DNA of 9,028 bases from CAZGQY01 sp964528035. Its GTDB lineage: Bacteria; Pseudomonadota; Gammaproteobacteria; Methylococcales; UBA1147. The notes beneath the pieces were generated by a model. The model ran no database searches and was not told the DNA's origin. It saw nothing but the letters and a program-made list of their open reading frames with translations. Made by a program: the position numbers and the translations under genes. Positions 1 through 6,463 of the stretch are shown piece after piece. The DNA lies in NCBI GenBank assembly GCA_964528035.1, contig CAZGQY010000168.1, positions 1 through 9,028 of the forward strand, in the 5' to 3' direction. Positions within the stretch are counted from its first letter, which is position 1. Every line of letters starts with the position of its first letter.

Positions 1-24
1 GAGTGTAGGGGATATTTAGGGCTG

Positions 25-45
25 CCGGTAGATGGGGTTTACCGG
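25..45 (+). terminator. short inverted repeat, possible weak terminator of an upstream gene
   Basis: CCGGTA (25-30) and TACCGG (40-45) can form a 6-bp stem with a 9-base loop, followed by AGTTTTA. The T-run is short, so a terminator role is uncertain. The repeat lies within an 18-codon open frame (1-54, stop TAG 55-57) that could be the last part of a gene cut by the window edge. That fragment is too short to identify. Confidence 0.25.
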
Positions 46-85
46 AGTTTTACGTAGGAGAAACGTTATTGATGAGACCGATAAT

Positions 86-115
86 TTGGTACAATTCTTC
101 TTAACTAACTAAATT
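86..115 (+). promoter_or_regulatory. weak sigma70-like promoter candidate
   Basis: TTGGTA (86-91) and TAAATT (110-115) each match four of six consensus positions, with an 18-base spacer. They lie about 130 bases before the YfhO-like gene. The match is weak and in AT-rich DNA, so it may be chance. Confidence 0.22.
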
Positions 116-215
116 TTCGGCTCTTGCTGTGGGAAATCGTAATTCAAGAAAATAAACACGCTATAGAGTATGATTCTTCCCATGATCCGACTATCACCCA
201 GACATTTAGGTCCAG

Positions 216-229
216 ATTCCAAATGGAAT
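216..229. repeat. ATTCCA-AA-TGGAAT palindrome upstream of the YfhO-like gene
   Basis: Perfect 6-bp arms around two bases, ending 18 bases before the ATG at 248. It could be a small operator or could fold in the leader next to the ribosome binding site. Only the symmetry is seen; no regulator is recognised. Confidence 0.25.
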
Positions 230-247
230 TGATAGTGAGATAAATTG

Positions 248-2509
248 ATGTTTTCCAGTTACCGGAATGTCTGCCTTGTCTATGTAGTATTTTTCGTTAC
301 CTTTACTTTTCCATACTGGATGTTTGGTGAAGTTGTTTCGCCCAACAAGCAAGCTAAGGAGATTGCAGCGCCATCATCAAAGGATTCTACACATATAGAA
401 AGTAGAAGGTTTAGCGACTATACGACCAGCTATATTCCGACAATAGATGAGCTACTTAGAGGGGCCCGATCAGGATGGTTGACATTATGGACAAACCAAA
501 ATGAACTTGGCAGACCCATAGCTCACCTGTCAGCTTTCAGTCCTACTTATCTTCCGGTCTGGCTGTTTACTTGGTTTACAGATAGCCCTCAGCGATTAAT
601 TACACTTCTGTCACTATACTTCTGCTTCTTTGCGGGGTTGTTCGCTGTTATGTTGTGTAAGGAGTTACACTTATTGCCGTTGGCAGGATTGTTGACGGCG
701 GCGAGTATGGTAACCCTTCCATTATTAATGTATTGGCTTACTTTTCCGATGGTAATCGCCAATTTTTGCTGGTCAATCGGAGTGCTTTATGCCTTAACGC
801 GCCTATTTAGAAAACTAGACTTGTTTGGGTGGTTTGTCCTGGCATTTTGTATTTTTAGCCTTCTAGTGGCGGCTCGTAAGCAAGCCGTTGTGTCTCATGC
901 ATATATTCTTGGTGGCTATACCCTATATATGCTTTTTGAACACTTTAAATCTAGAGATAAACGATTGACATTTTACATTATTCTATCAATTATTGGTGCG
1001 GCTGTGGTGGCTGGGTTGTTAGCATTGCCTATGATTTTGGATCTAGTGCATATGGCATCTGAATCTGCGCGTACTTCACCCAATATCTCTTTTTTTACAG
1101 TTGTATTGCCTGGTTTTAAATCATTATCCGATGTAATACGTTTCCTGGTATTAGGAAACTTTCCTGGAGTTTATGGAAATCCAATTTCTCCTGCATATCC
1201 TCTGCCGTATAACGGACTCAGTTTCACACCGTTAGTTTTATTTTTGGTATTGGTTGGTACGATGCTTCGATTTCGTGAAACATGGGGTTGGTGGCTAGCG
1301 ATTATTTTTTTTTCCTCATTAACCTTTATCTACCCTTTTTTTGTGTTTGCGGTGGAACATCTCGGATTCCACCTTTCACGCAGCTTTCCCCTGGGCAACA
1401 GTTTATTACCTATAGTAGTAATAATGGCATATGGAGCGGATACGTTAGTTAAGCGTGTGCAGGAAAGACAGTATTCTAGAGAGGTTATATTGGCTGCCTC
1501 AGGTTTATTTTTCTTCTTACTGATGGCCGTAGGCTATGGTTTAATGAATGAATTAGTGATCCATTGGCGTTTTGTTGCAGTAGCGATTTTCATGAATTGT
1601 TTATTAGTGTCTCAGTTTGACAAGACTCGCGCTGACATCATTATTGCGGTATTGATCATACAAGTAGCGACGATTTCATACCCGTTGATGCTTCGTCAAA
1701 ACCCGGCGCGGATTGCAACAACATCACCACTTGTTGAGAAAGTACGAGCAAACTTACCTTCGGGCTCACGCTTTGCCGTTGCAGCTCCGGGCTTGTCAGT
1801 ATTACGACCAAACCTCAACGCTAGCCTCGGGCTTGCTTCTGTTCATAGCTACAATAGTTTGTCGTCCAGCTATTATCATCAATTAATCAAGGCGTTGGGA
1901 GGCAATGTGCAACATTATGGTCGCCGGAATAAGGCCATTTCACCCGACTACAACAGCACAATGTTTTGGATGAGTAATATTAGTTTGATGTTGTCGCCAA
2001 AAAAGCTCACCCATGAGAATCTGGAGTATCTCGGGGAAGAATCCGGTGTTCATCTTCACAAGGTTATTTCACGTATGGGCAAAAGCCTACAAACAGTATC
2101 ACATCAGAATTTACTAATTGTGGATGAGGGAAATGTAAAAATGGAAGATCCACGGTCAATGGAAAAATATATCCCATTCGCGAGCTTAGACCAGGGTGAT
2201 TTAATTGAGTATGAGGTACATTCGGGGACTTCATCTCTTCTTATTTTGAGCCAGAAATTTCATCGAGATTGGCACGCAAAGGTTTCGAATTCATCCACTT
2301 GGGTACCCGCCAAAACCACAGTAGTAAATGGTGTGTTTCAGGGAGTATTTCTGCCTCTGGGTACTCAGAGGGTGCGGCTGGAGTTTAAACCCTATTCACG
2401 TTATGCGTGGATTGCACACCTGTTCTGGATATTCTTGCTGGCATTATTAGGATTCAAGGAGCGGCAGAAAAGAAGGGTTCCGGTTGGCAAAGAAATGCTG
2501 ATTCTATGA
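248..2509 (+). CDS. YfhO/GT-C-like polytopic membrane protein, probable lipid-linked sugar transferase
   Basis: This is a 753-residue integral membrane protein with many hydrophobic segments: residues about 8-28, 115-137, 142-165, 168-186, 193-209, 242-263, 325-340, 348-370, 383-397, 412-431, 438-455, 463-480 and 718-736. The first extracytoplasmic loop (about 50-105) has Asp57-Tyr58, then a W-T-L-W...G-R-P...Y-L-P pattern typical of GT-C/YfhO-like proteins. The region 484-717 is soluble and extracytoplasmic. Its end has the YfhO signature LLILSQ-x4-W (664-675), then V-N-G-x-F-x-G-V (693-700) and LPLGTQRVRLEF. YfhO-family proteins are known or proposed to transfer sugars from polyprenyl-phosphate donors outside the membrane; the acceptor here is unknown. 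Start: ATG at 248, with a weak GTGAGA 7 bases upstream; an in-frame TTG lies directly before it at 245. The stop overlaps the next ATG (ATGA). A run of nine T occurs at 1305-1313. Confidence 0.85.
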   Translation: MFSSYRNVCLVYVVFFVTFTFPYWMFGEVVSPNKQAKEIAAPSSKDSTHIESRRFSDYTTSYIPTIDELLRGARSGWLTLWTNQNELGRPIAHLSAFSPTYLPVWLFTWFTDSPQRLITLLSLYFCFFAGLFAVMLCKELHLLPLAGLLTAASMVTLPLLMYWLTFPMVIANFCWSIGVLYALTRLFRKLDLFGWFVLAFCIFSLLVAARKQAVVSHAYILGGYTLYMLFEHFKSRDKRLTFYIILSIIGAAVVAGLLALPMILDLVHMASESARTSPNISFFTVVLPGFKSLSDVIRFLVLGNFPGVYGNPISPAYPLPYNGLSFTPLVLFLVLVGTMLRFRETWGWWLAIIFFSSLTFIYPFFVFAVEHLGFHLSRSFPLGNSLLPIVVIMAYGADTLVKRVQERQYSREVILAASGLFFFLLMAVGYGLMNELVIHWRFVAVAIFMNCLLVSQFDKTRADIIIAVLIIQVATISYPLMLRQNPARIATTSPLVEKVRANLPSGSRFAVAAPGLSVLRPNLNASLGLASVHSYNSLSSSYYHQLIKALGGNVQHYGRRNKAISPDYNSTMFWMSNISLMLSPKKLTHENLEYLGEESGVHLHKVISRMGKSLQTVSHQNLLIVDEGNVKMEDPRSMEKYIPFASLDQGDLIEYEVHSGTSSLLILSQKFHRDWHAKVSNSSTWVPAKTTVVNGVFQGVFLPLGTQRVRLEFKPYSRYAWIAHLFWIFLLALLGFKERQKRRVPVGKEMLIL

Positions 2510-2673
2510 AAGAGAAACATTTTCCGCTCTATTTGACGTGCTCAAGGTGGCTGTCAAGTTTCCATATTGATTTTCGTATCGAATCCAGATCTTTCATTGT
2601 CCGAAAATATGGATTAGACTTTCCACCCGCTACTATGTCTTTGATCAAGATAACCTCCGGCCCAAATAAATAA
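2506..2673 (+). CDS. small coupled reading frame, hypothetical protein (55 aa)
   Basis: The ATG at 2506 overlaps the TGA stop of the YfhO-like gene in an ATGA arrangement, which is typical of translational coupling. The product starts MKEKHFPLYL, is fairly basic, and has no clear membrane segment or known motif. Its TAA stop (2671-2673) lies inside the loop and stem of the rho-independent terminator, so the frame fits exactly between the coupled start and the end of the transcript. There is no strong Shine-Dalgarno. It may be a real small protein or only spare coding-like sequence; the coupled start is the main support. Confidence 0.35.
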   Translation: MKEKHFPLYLTCSRWLSSFHIDFRIESRSFIVRKYGLDFPPATMSLIKITSGPNK

Positions 2674-2686
2674 TTTGGGTTTTTTT
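2661..2686 (+). terminator. rho-independent terminator
   Basis: CCCAAAT (2661-2667) pairs perfectly with ATTTGGG (2673-2679) around a 5-base loop, directly followed by seven T (2680-2686). It ends the transcript of the YfhO-like gene and its small follower. The sulfotransferase that starts 28 bases later would then need its own promoter or read-through. Confidence 0.85.
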
Positions 2687-2701
2687 GACCTTACTTAAAT
2701 T

Positions 2702-2706
2702 GGAGA
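2702..2706 (+). promoter_or_regulatory. Shine-Dalgarno that fixes a TTG start
   Basis: GGAGA lies 7 bases before the TTG at 2714. The first residues from this TTG (IIWLSSYPRSGNT) match the very N-terminal position of the PAPS loop in related sulfotransferases. No ATG is in a suitable place, so a TTG start is well supported. Confidence 0.7.
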
Positions 2707-2713
2707 ACAAAAA

Positions 2714-3715
2714 TTGATTATCTGGCTCTCTAGCTATCCTCGCTCGGGCAATACCTTTTTGCGAACCTTACTGAAAAACTGCTTAGGCCAATATACATAC
2801 TCGATTTATAACGATAACGACATTGGTAGTGACGCAGGGTTAACAGAAATCACTGGGCACCGTAGTCTGGAACATAGCTACGGGTCTACTAAATTCAATT
2901 TAACGCCAATGAGGGAGAGTAGCGAGGTTTTTTTTCTCAAGACACATCAGCCAAATAGATCACTAGTTAAGCCTGGCGATAAAGTCATATATATTATTCG
3001 CGATGGACGAGAGGCTACGCTTTCTTTCCATAAATACTTACGGGACTATCATGATAAAGACGTCTCACCGTTAGAGCTTTCTTTAGGACTCGACTTTCCA
3101 GGAGGATCATGGTCTGATCATGTCGTTGGATGGTTGCCGAAGGATCATGATGATACATTACTGCTCTATTTTGAGAGTGTCACAATGAAACCAAAAGCAG
3201 CTGTCGATCAGATAGCAAACTTTGTCGGAATCCCAGATGTAGTATACAAAATTCCTGAATTTAAAGAGCTTCAAGATATCAATTCAAGTTTCTTTCGTAA
3301 AGGAAAGCACAGCTCTTTCACAGAGGAAGTTTCTGAAGAGGCGCAAATTTTCTTTTGGTTAAGAAGTTTTCGTGAGATGCGGGATTATGGTTACCTTCAT
3401 ACACAGCCTGCATTTGTTGATGAAATTTCCGACTCGAATATTCTGACCGCGGGTGAAGGATTGCAGAAGGGCGTTCTTTATATGAGAGGAATACAATCAC
3501 AACTCACCATGCAATTAAATGAGACAAAATCGATAGTTGCAAAAAAAGATCAACGTATTGCTGGATTGCAACAAGCGCTCGATAAGAGTAATGATTTGGT
3601 GACCAAGATGAAAAAAAGTTGGAGCTGGAAGTTAACTTTACCGCTTCGAATGCTCAGTTTATTCGTTAGTGATTATTCTAGATTTTGGGAGATTGTAAAA
3701 GGGTATCGCAGGTAG
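2714..3715 (+). CDS. PAPS-dependent sulfotransferase with C-terminal coiled coil and glycosyltransferase-like tail
   Basis: Probable cytoplasmic enzyme that moves a sulfate from PAPS to a hydroxyl of a sugar or lipid. Residues 6-17 (SSYPRSGNTFLR) are the 5'-phosphosulfate-binding loop. KTHQP (76-80) carries the usual active-site region. IIRDGREATLSFHKY (94-108) is the 3'-phosphate-binding segment, with Arg96 and Ser104. GSWSDHVVGW (131-140), LLLYFESV (149-156) and FFRKGKHSSF (193-202) are further family blocks. The sulfotransferase domain ends near 230. The extra 100 residues contain a likely coiled coil (about 258-300), then SWSWKLTLPLR (302-312), a tail motif I associate with polysaccharide glycosyltransferases. 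The substrate is unknown; its place among glycosyltransferases suggests a glycan. Runs of eight T (2928-2935) and seven A (3541-3547) occur in it. Confidence 0.88.
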   Translation: MIIWLSSYPRSGNTFLRTLLKNCLGQYTYSIYNDNDIGSDAGLTEITGHRSLEHSYGSTKFNLTPMRESSEVFFLKTHQPNRSLVKPGDKVIYIIRDGREATLSFHKYLRDYHDKDVSPLELSLGLDFPGGSWSDHVVGWLPKDHDDTLLLYFESVTMKPKAAVDQIANFVGIPDVVYKIPEFKELQDINSSFFRKGKHSSFTEEVSEEAQIFFWLRSFREMRDYGYLHTQPAFVDEISDSNILTAGEGLQKGVLYMRGIQSQLTMQLNETKSIVAKKDQRIAGLQQALDKSNDLVTKMKKSWSWKLTLPLRMLSLFVSDYSRFWEIVKGYRR

Positions 3716-3931
3716 AAGAGGGTGAGTCAGTGCAAAACCTTGTAGTTGCTGATTGGATAACGCCCTAATCTTTTCTTAACTCGTGCTACTCGTCAAGTTA
3801 ATCTTGCAGAAGGACTGTGAGGCTGTCCGAGAATACAGAGTTTACTACGGAAAAGTGGATTTTGATCCAAGCAATTAGGCAATGCCAAAAGATTGAATGT
3901 GAGCCCTGCAACTATTCGAGAAACAACAGGC

Positions 3932-5092
3932 ATGAATATACTATGTGTTACATCATCAGCGCCAGGGCATATGGATTTCGGTGGCGGGGGTTTTGTGGTT
4001 TTGGGGCAGACATTGGAAAATTACGGACACTCAGTTGCTTGGTTATCGTTTGGTGCACAGGTCGAGCGCCTGAATAAGGCCGGCTGTGCAGTAGAGATGC
4101 AACCTTGTCTTGAAGGCTTGTGCATGAATCCTTTTTTCGAAGCTAAGGATATCCGCTCATATACAAACCAACATCAATTCAAAATAAATTCAATCAGAGA
4201 ATTCTATCACCTACTTGTAAAAAAAAGACCTGACGTAATTCTTATAGACCGGTTGCTTGTTTATGGCGGCCTTGTAGCAGAACAGCTGAATATCCCCTAT
4301 ATAGCGATCGGAACACCTGGAGGATATTGGAATTTCTATCATGCGAATCAGGAATTTAATGTCTATCCCGTTAATAATCCAATTAATGAATTTTACATTT
4401 ATGGACAATATCTAAAAGAAGAATTGAATTGGGTGCGAGGTGAGATAACTTCATTTTGGGTGAACTCTCCTTTCCTCAACATTAATTTTATGAGCCGTGA
4501 ATTTTATCCATTAACAGATAAGCAGAAAAGTCTGTCGGCCAATGTTTATCACCATCAAAATAAACTCCCCGAGAAAACGGGTAAACGGCTTGGAATTTCC
4601 TTCGGAAACCAAGGAAACAAGGAAGACCTATTAGTGTTTTTGAAGCATGCACTAACTTCAACAGCGGTCCAGCTACCCATTGATGTTTTTGTAGGAAATA
4701 ATGAAATAATTTATCAAAACCTTAGTGCTGTTTATGATCAAACCCAAATTGTTTTGCATCAGTGGGTGGATTTTGGAGATTATTTTTCAGACTTGTCCTG
4801 TTTAGCGTTTTTGGGTGGGATTGGCACAATCTGGAGATGTATTGACAATGGTTTGCCTATGTTGGTTATTCCTGGAAATATAGGAGATCAGCTTTTCAAT
4901 GCAAAACGTGTTCATACTATAGGTTGTGGTATTTGTCTTCAGGAATGTGATTTAGAGAGTGGAAAAATTTGTGCTGCAATTACTCAGTGTTTACAAAACG
5001 ATGTATACACAAATCAAAATTATAAACTTAGATCATTTGAAACTCATTCGGACGACTTAGAAAGTATCTGTGAGCGTATTCTGAGAATTTAA
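3932..5092 (+). CDS. GT1/MGT-like UDP-sugar glycosyltransferase
   Basis: A 386-residue GT-B-fold protein. The N-terminal domain opens with MNILCVTSSAPGHMDFGGGG, with the usual GT1 His at 13, then YGHSVAWLSFG (31-41) and RPDVILIDRL (99-108). The C-terminal donor-binding domain has LHQWVDF (275-281), FLGGIGT (293-299), NGLPMLVIPG (306-315) and GDQLFNAKRV (318-327), which match the PSPG-like end of this family. It would transfer a sugar from a nucleotide donor to a lipid, polyketide or glycan acceptor. The position usually held by His before the GG of that block is Leu294. I chose ATG 3932 because homologous GT1 proteins begin there. In-frame TTG 3893 and GTG 3899 would add up to 13 residues. 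The Shine-Dalgarno is weak (GAGAAA, 8 bases upstream). The gene is very AT-rich. Confidence 0.85.
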   Translation: MNILCVTSSAPGHMDFGGGGFVVLGQTLENYGHSVAWLSFGAQVERLNKAGCAVEMQPCLEGLCMNPFFEAKDIRSYTNQHQFKINSIREFYHLLVKKRPDVILIDRLLVYGGLVAEQLNIPYIAIGTPGGYWNFYHANQEFNVYPVNNPINEFYIYGQYLKEELNWVRGEITSFWVNSPFLNINFMSREFYPLTDKQKSLSANVYHHQNKLPEKTGKRLGISFGNQGNKEDLLVFLKHALTSTAVQLPIDVFVGNNEIIYQNLSAVYDQTQIVLHQWVDFGDYFSDLSCLAFLGGIGTIWRCIDNGLPMLVIPGNIGDQLFNAKRVHTIGCGICLQECDLESGKICAAITQCLQNDVYTNQNYKLRSFETHSDDLESICERILRI

Positions 5093-5187
5093 AGCAAAAG
5101 GTAATGAAGGCACGATTAAAGAAGAACTATTGGAAGTTATCCCAGTAATAAGGAAGCAAAGTTATCTTTATTCTTTTCCGTTTCTTA

Positions 5188-5955
5188 TCACGATGGGTTG
5201 GTATAGCAAGAAGTAATGGATTGTGACATAAAATGCTGATTCAATTTGTCATAGAGTTTTATGGCACTGTCGGGTACTAATTGAACATCACTCTCTTCCA
5301 ATTGTTGGTTTACAAGACTTTCATCTCTAAATAAATTGTTGTCATTACAAGACGGTTTTCTTATTCCTAAATGTTCGCTAAGGCATTTAATGCACGACAA
5401 ATAGTTAGAAATTGGTAAATTAAAAGAGATGATGAGGCACTCATCCTCATCCAAATAGGAAAGAAGTCTTTGATTATAGGTTGTCCACAAGGCTAAACCA
5501 GTCTTGATTGGCATGTTATTTCTTTTACACAAAGATTTAGCAACAAGCGCAGGATGTCGGAATGATGCTACGAATTTAATTTTCCCCAGTCCCTCCTTCC
5601 AAAAAGGTAGAGTGAAAAGTGTTCTAGGATCTTTAAATCCCCATGTTCCTTGTGCTTCATAGGCAAAGTTAGCTATTATTTCATCCCGCTTCTTCGCCTG
5701 CTCAGTAGTCCATATTATTTTACCTTTAGGGGGTAAGTCCCAGCTTCCGTTATTTGTCGCGAGGACCGAGTCGTTTAGGTCCATAATAGGTTGGTTTTCC
5801 CGGTTACCTTTTAGGTTATATTTACTCCATTCATACACTTTGCCTAAATGGAGGCCACTATGTTGTAAACTACCCGTGAGACAACTGGTTCCGCTTCTGT
5901 GCATTCCAGTGATTATTATGGTTGTGGTGCTGGATAATGGTAATTTATTATGCAT
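5188..5955 (-). CDS. sulfotransferase family protein (MHRSGTS type)
   Basis: A 255-residue protein of a different sulfotransferase subfamily from the one at 2714. TGMHRSGTSCL (16-26) is the 5'-phosphosulfate-binding loop. GFKDPRTLF (106-114) and VASFRHPALVAKSL (129-142), with Arg133 and Ser141, form the 3'-phosphate-binding part. LALWTTYNQRLLSYL (154-168) is a conserved helix of this group. The domain is complete, with about 60 residues after it of no clear function. It is likely cytoplasmic and sulfates a sugar in the nearby glycan pathway, though it is transcribed toward the GT1 gene rather than with it. The start at 5955 has no good Shine-Dalgarno; the family core begins only at about residue 12, so a slightly later start cannot be excluded. 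No rho-independent terminator is visible in the 95 bases between the two converging genes. Confidence 0.82.
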   Translation of the reverse strand: MHNKLPLSSTTTIIITGMHRSGTSCLTGSLQHSGLHLGKVYEWSKYNLKGNRENQPIMDLNDSVLATNNGSWDLPPKGKIIWTTEQAKKRDEIIANFAYEAQGTWGFKDPRTLFTLPFWKEGLGKIKFVASFRHPALVAKSLCKRNNMPIKTGLALWTTYNQRLLSYLDEDECLIISFNLPISNYLSCIKCLSEHLGIRKPSCNDNNLFRDESLVNQQLEESDVQLVPDSAIKLYDKLNQHFMSQSITSCYTNPS

Positions 5956-5976
5956 ATTGGAAGTCAGGATCGAACC

Positions 5977-5988
5977 CTCTATATAGAG
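5977..5988. repeat. 12-bp perfect palindrome CTCTATATAGAG
   Basis: A perfect palindrome 22 bases upstream (minus strand) of the second sulfotransferase start. Its place suits an operator or part of a -10 region (TATATA), but I found no matching -35 box. Confidence 0.35.
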
Positions 5989-6009
5989 ATACTTTAGTGT
6001 ATTCTGTTG

Positions 6010-6027
6010 TTCTAGCTTTGGCTAGAA
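6010..6027 (-). terminator. 7-bp hairpin after the BamE-like gene
   Basis: On the + strand TTCTAGC (6010-6016) and GCTAGAA (6021-6027) form a perfect stem with a 4-base loop. On the minus strand it begins 11 bases after the stop of the lipoprotein gene. It is not followed by a U-tract in that direction (ACAACAG), so it may be a weak terminator, an mRNA-stabilising hairpin or an operator. The + strand side is followed by TATTT, but no + gene ends there. Confidence 0.4.
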
Positions 6028-6038
6028 TATTTCACGAC

Positions 6039-6374
6039 CTAACGCGAGTTGATGCGAGTTACTTTACCTTCTGGGTTGAAAAAAACAACGTCGGTAGTGT
6101 ATTCCCAAGCTTCCCCCCAGGCTCCTTTTTGCATGGTATCACAGTACCAACACGGTGGTTGTCCCCAGGACGCTTCAACCTGATTGCGGGTCATACCTTT
6201 GGTAACAATTCCAGCTCGAATCAATTCTTTTGTTTGTTGGTTCCATTCGGGATGCTGGGCTATAAAATTTTCCCGTTTAACTGGCATGTTTGTGGTGCAA
6301 CCGAGTATGAGCACGAAAGCAATAGCAACAAAGATGGGTTTTAATATGCGATGGGGTTGTGTTGATTTGGACAT
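6039..6374 (-). CDS. small BamE/SmpA-OmlA-like lipoprotein with CWYC motif
   Basis: A 111-residue lipoprotein. A basic start and hydrophobic stretch (about 11-25) lead to the lipobox LILGC, giving a lipidated Cys26. The residue after it is Thr, so the outer membrane is the likely place. GIVTKGMTRNQVEASWGQP (55-73) and AWEYTTDVVFFNPEGKV (89-105) follow the SmpA/OmlA fold pattern (a G-M-T-x-x-Q-V turn, a W-x-Y strand, then an x-F-x-x-G-K-V strand). Members of this fold, such as BamE, help outer-membrane assembly or bind other proteins; this one is not BamE itself as far as I can tell. The insertion PPCWYCD (73-79) has a CxxC pair not usual in the family. A Shine-Dalgarno-like AAGG lies about 10 bases before the ATG. 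It is separated from the GIN gene by 89 bases and may have its own promoter. Confidence 0.72.
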   Translation of the reverse strand: MSKSTQPHRILKPIFVAIAFVLILGCTTNMPVKRENFIAQHPEWNQQTKELIRAGIVTKGMTRNQVEASWGQPPCWYCDTMQKGAWGEAWEYTTDVVFFNPEGKVTRINSR

Positions 6375-6401
6375 AATATTTTTACCTTGTTATGGGTTAA
6401 A

Positions 6402-6440
6402 TAATTAATTACCAGGTTGAGAAACTGTCGATTTTGGTTC
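6402..6440 (-). promoter_or_regulatory. possible weak promoter for the BamE-like lipoprotein
   Basis: In the 89-base gap after the GIN gene, the minus strand has TCGACA followed after about 18 bases by an AT-rich TAATTA. This resembles a weak sigma70 promoter about 30-60 bases ahead of the ATG. The AT-rich stretch could equally be chance. Confidence 0.2.
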
Positions 6441-6463
6441 CTTCAATGGATGCGGTGATTAAA

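Noticed and set aside
3817..4077. 86-codon + frame starting at GTG before the GT1 gene
   Set aside because: Most of it overlaps the GT1 gene in another frame, its Shine-Dalgarno is too close (2 bases), and the protein has no recognisable pattern.
5093..5187. Terminator between the converging GT1 and sulfotransferase genes
   Set aside because: Only 4-bp stems such as AAAG-TTAT-CTTT are present, with no proper U-tract on either strand.
5967..5980. T-arm-like string GGTTCGATCC on the minus strand, possible tRNA end or attachment site
   Set aside because: The flanking bases do not pair into a T-stem, and no acceptor stem, anticodon arm or CCA is nearby.
5922..6408. Open + frames of 74-140 codons opposite the BamE-like gene
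   Set aside because: They are antisense to a lipoprotein gene with a clear lipobox and family pattern and show no signals of their own.
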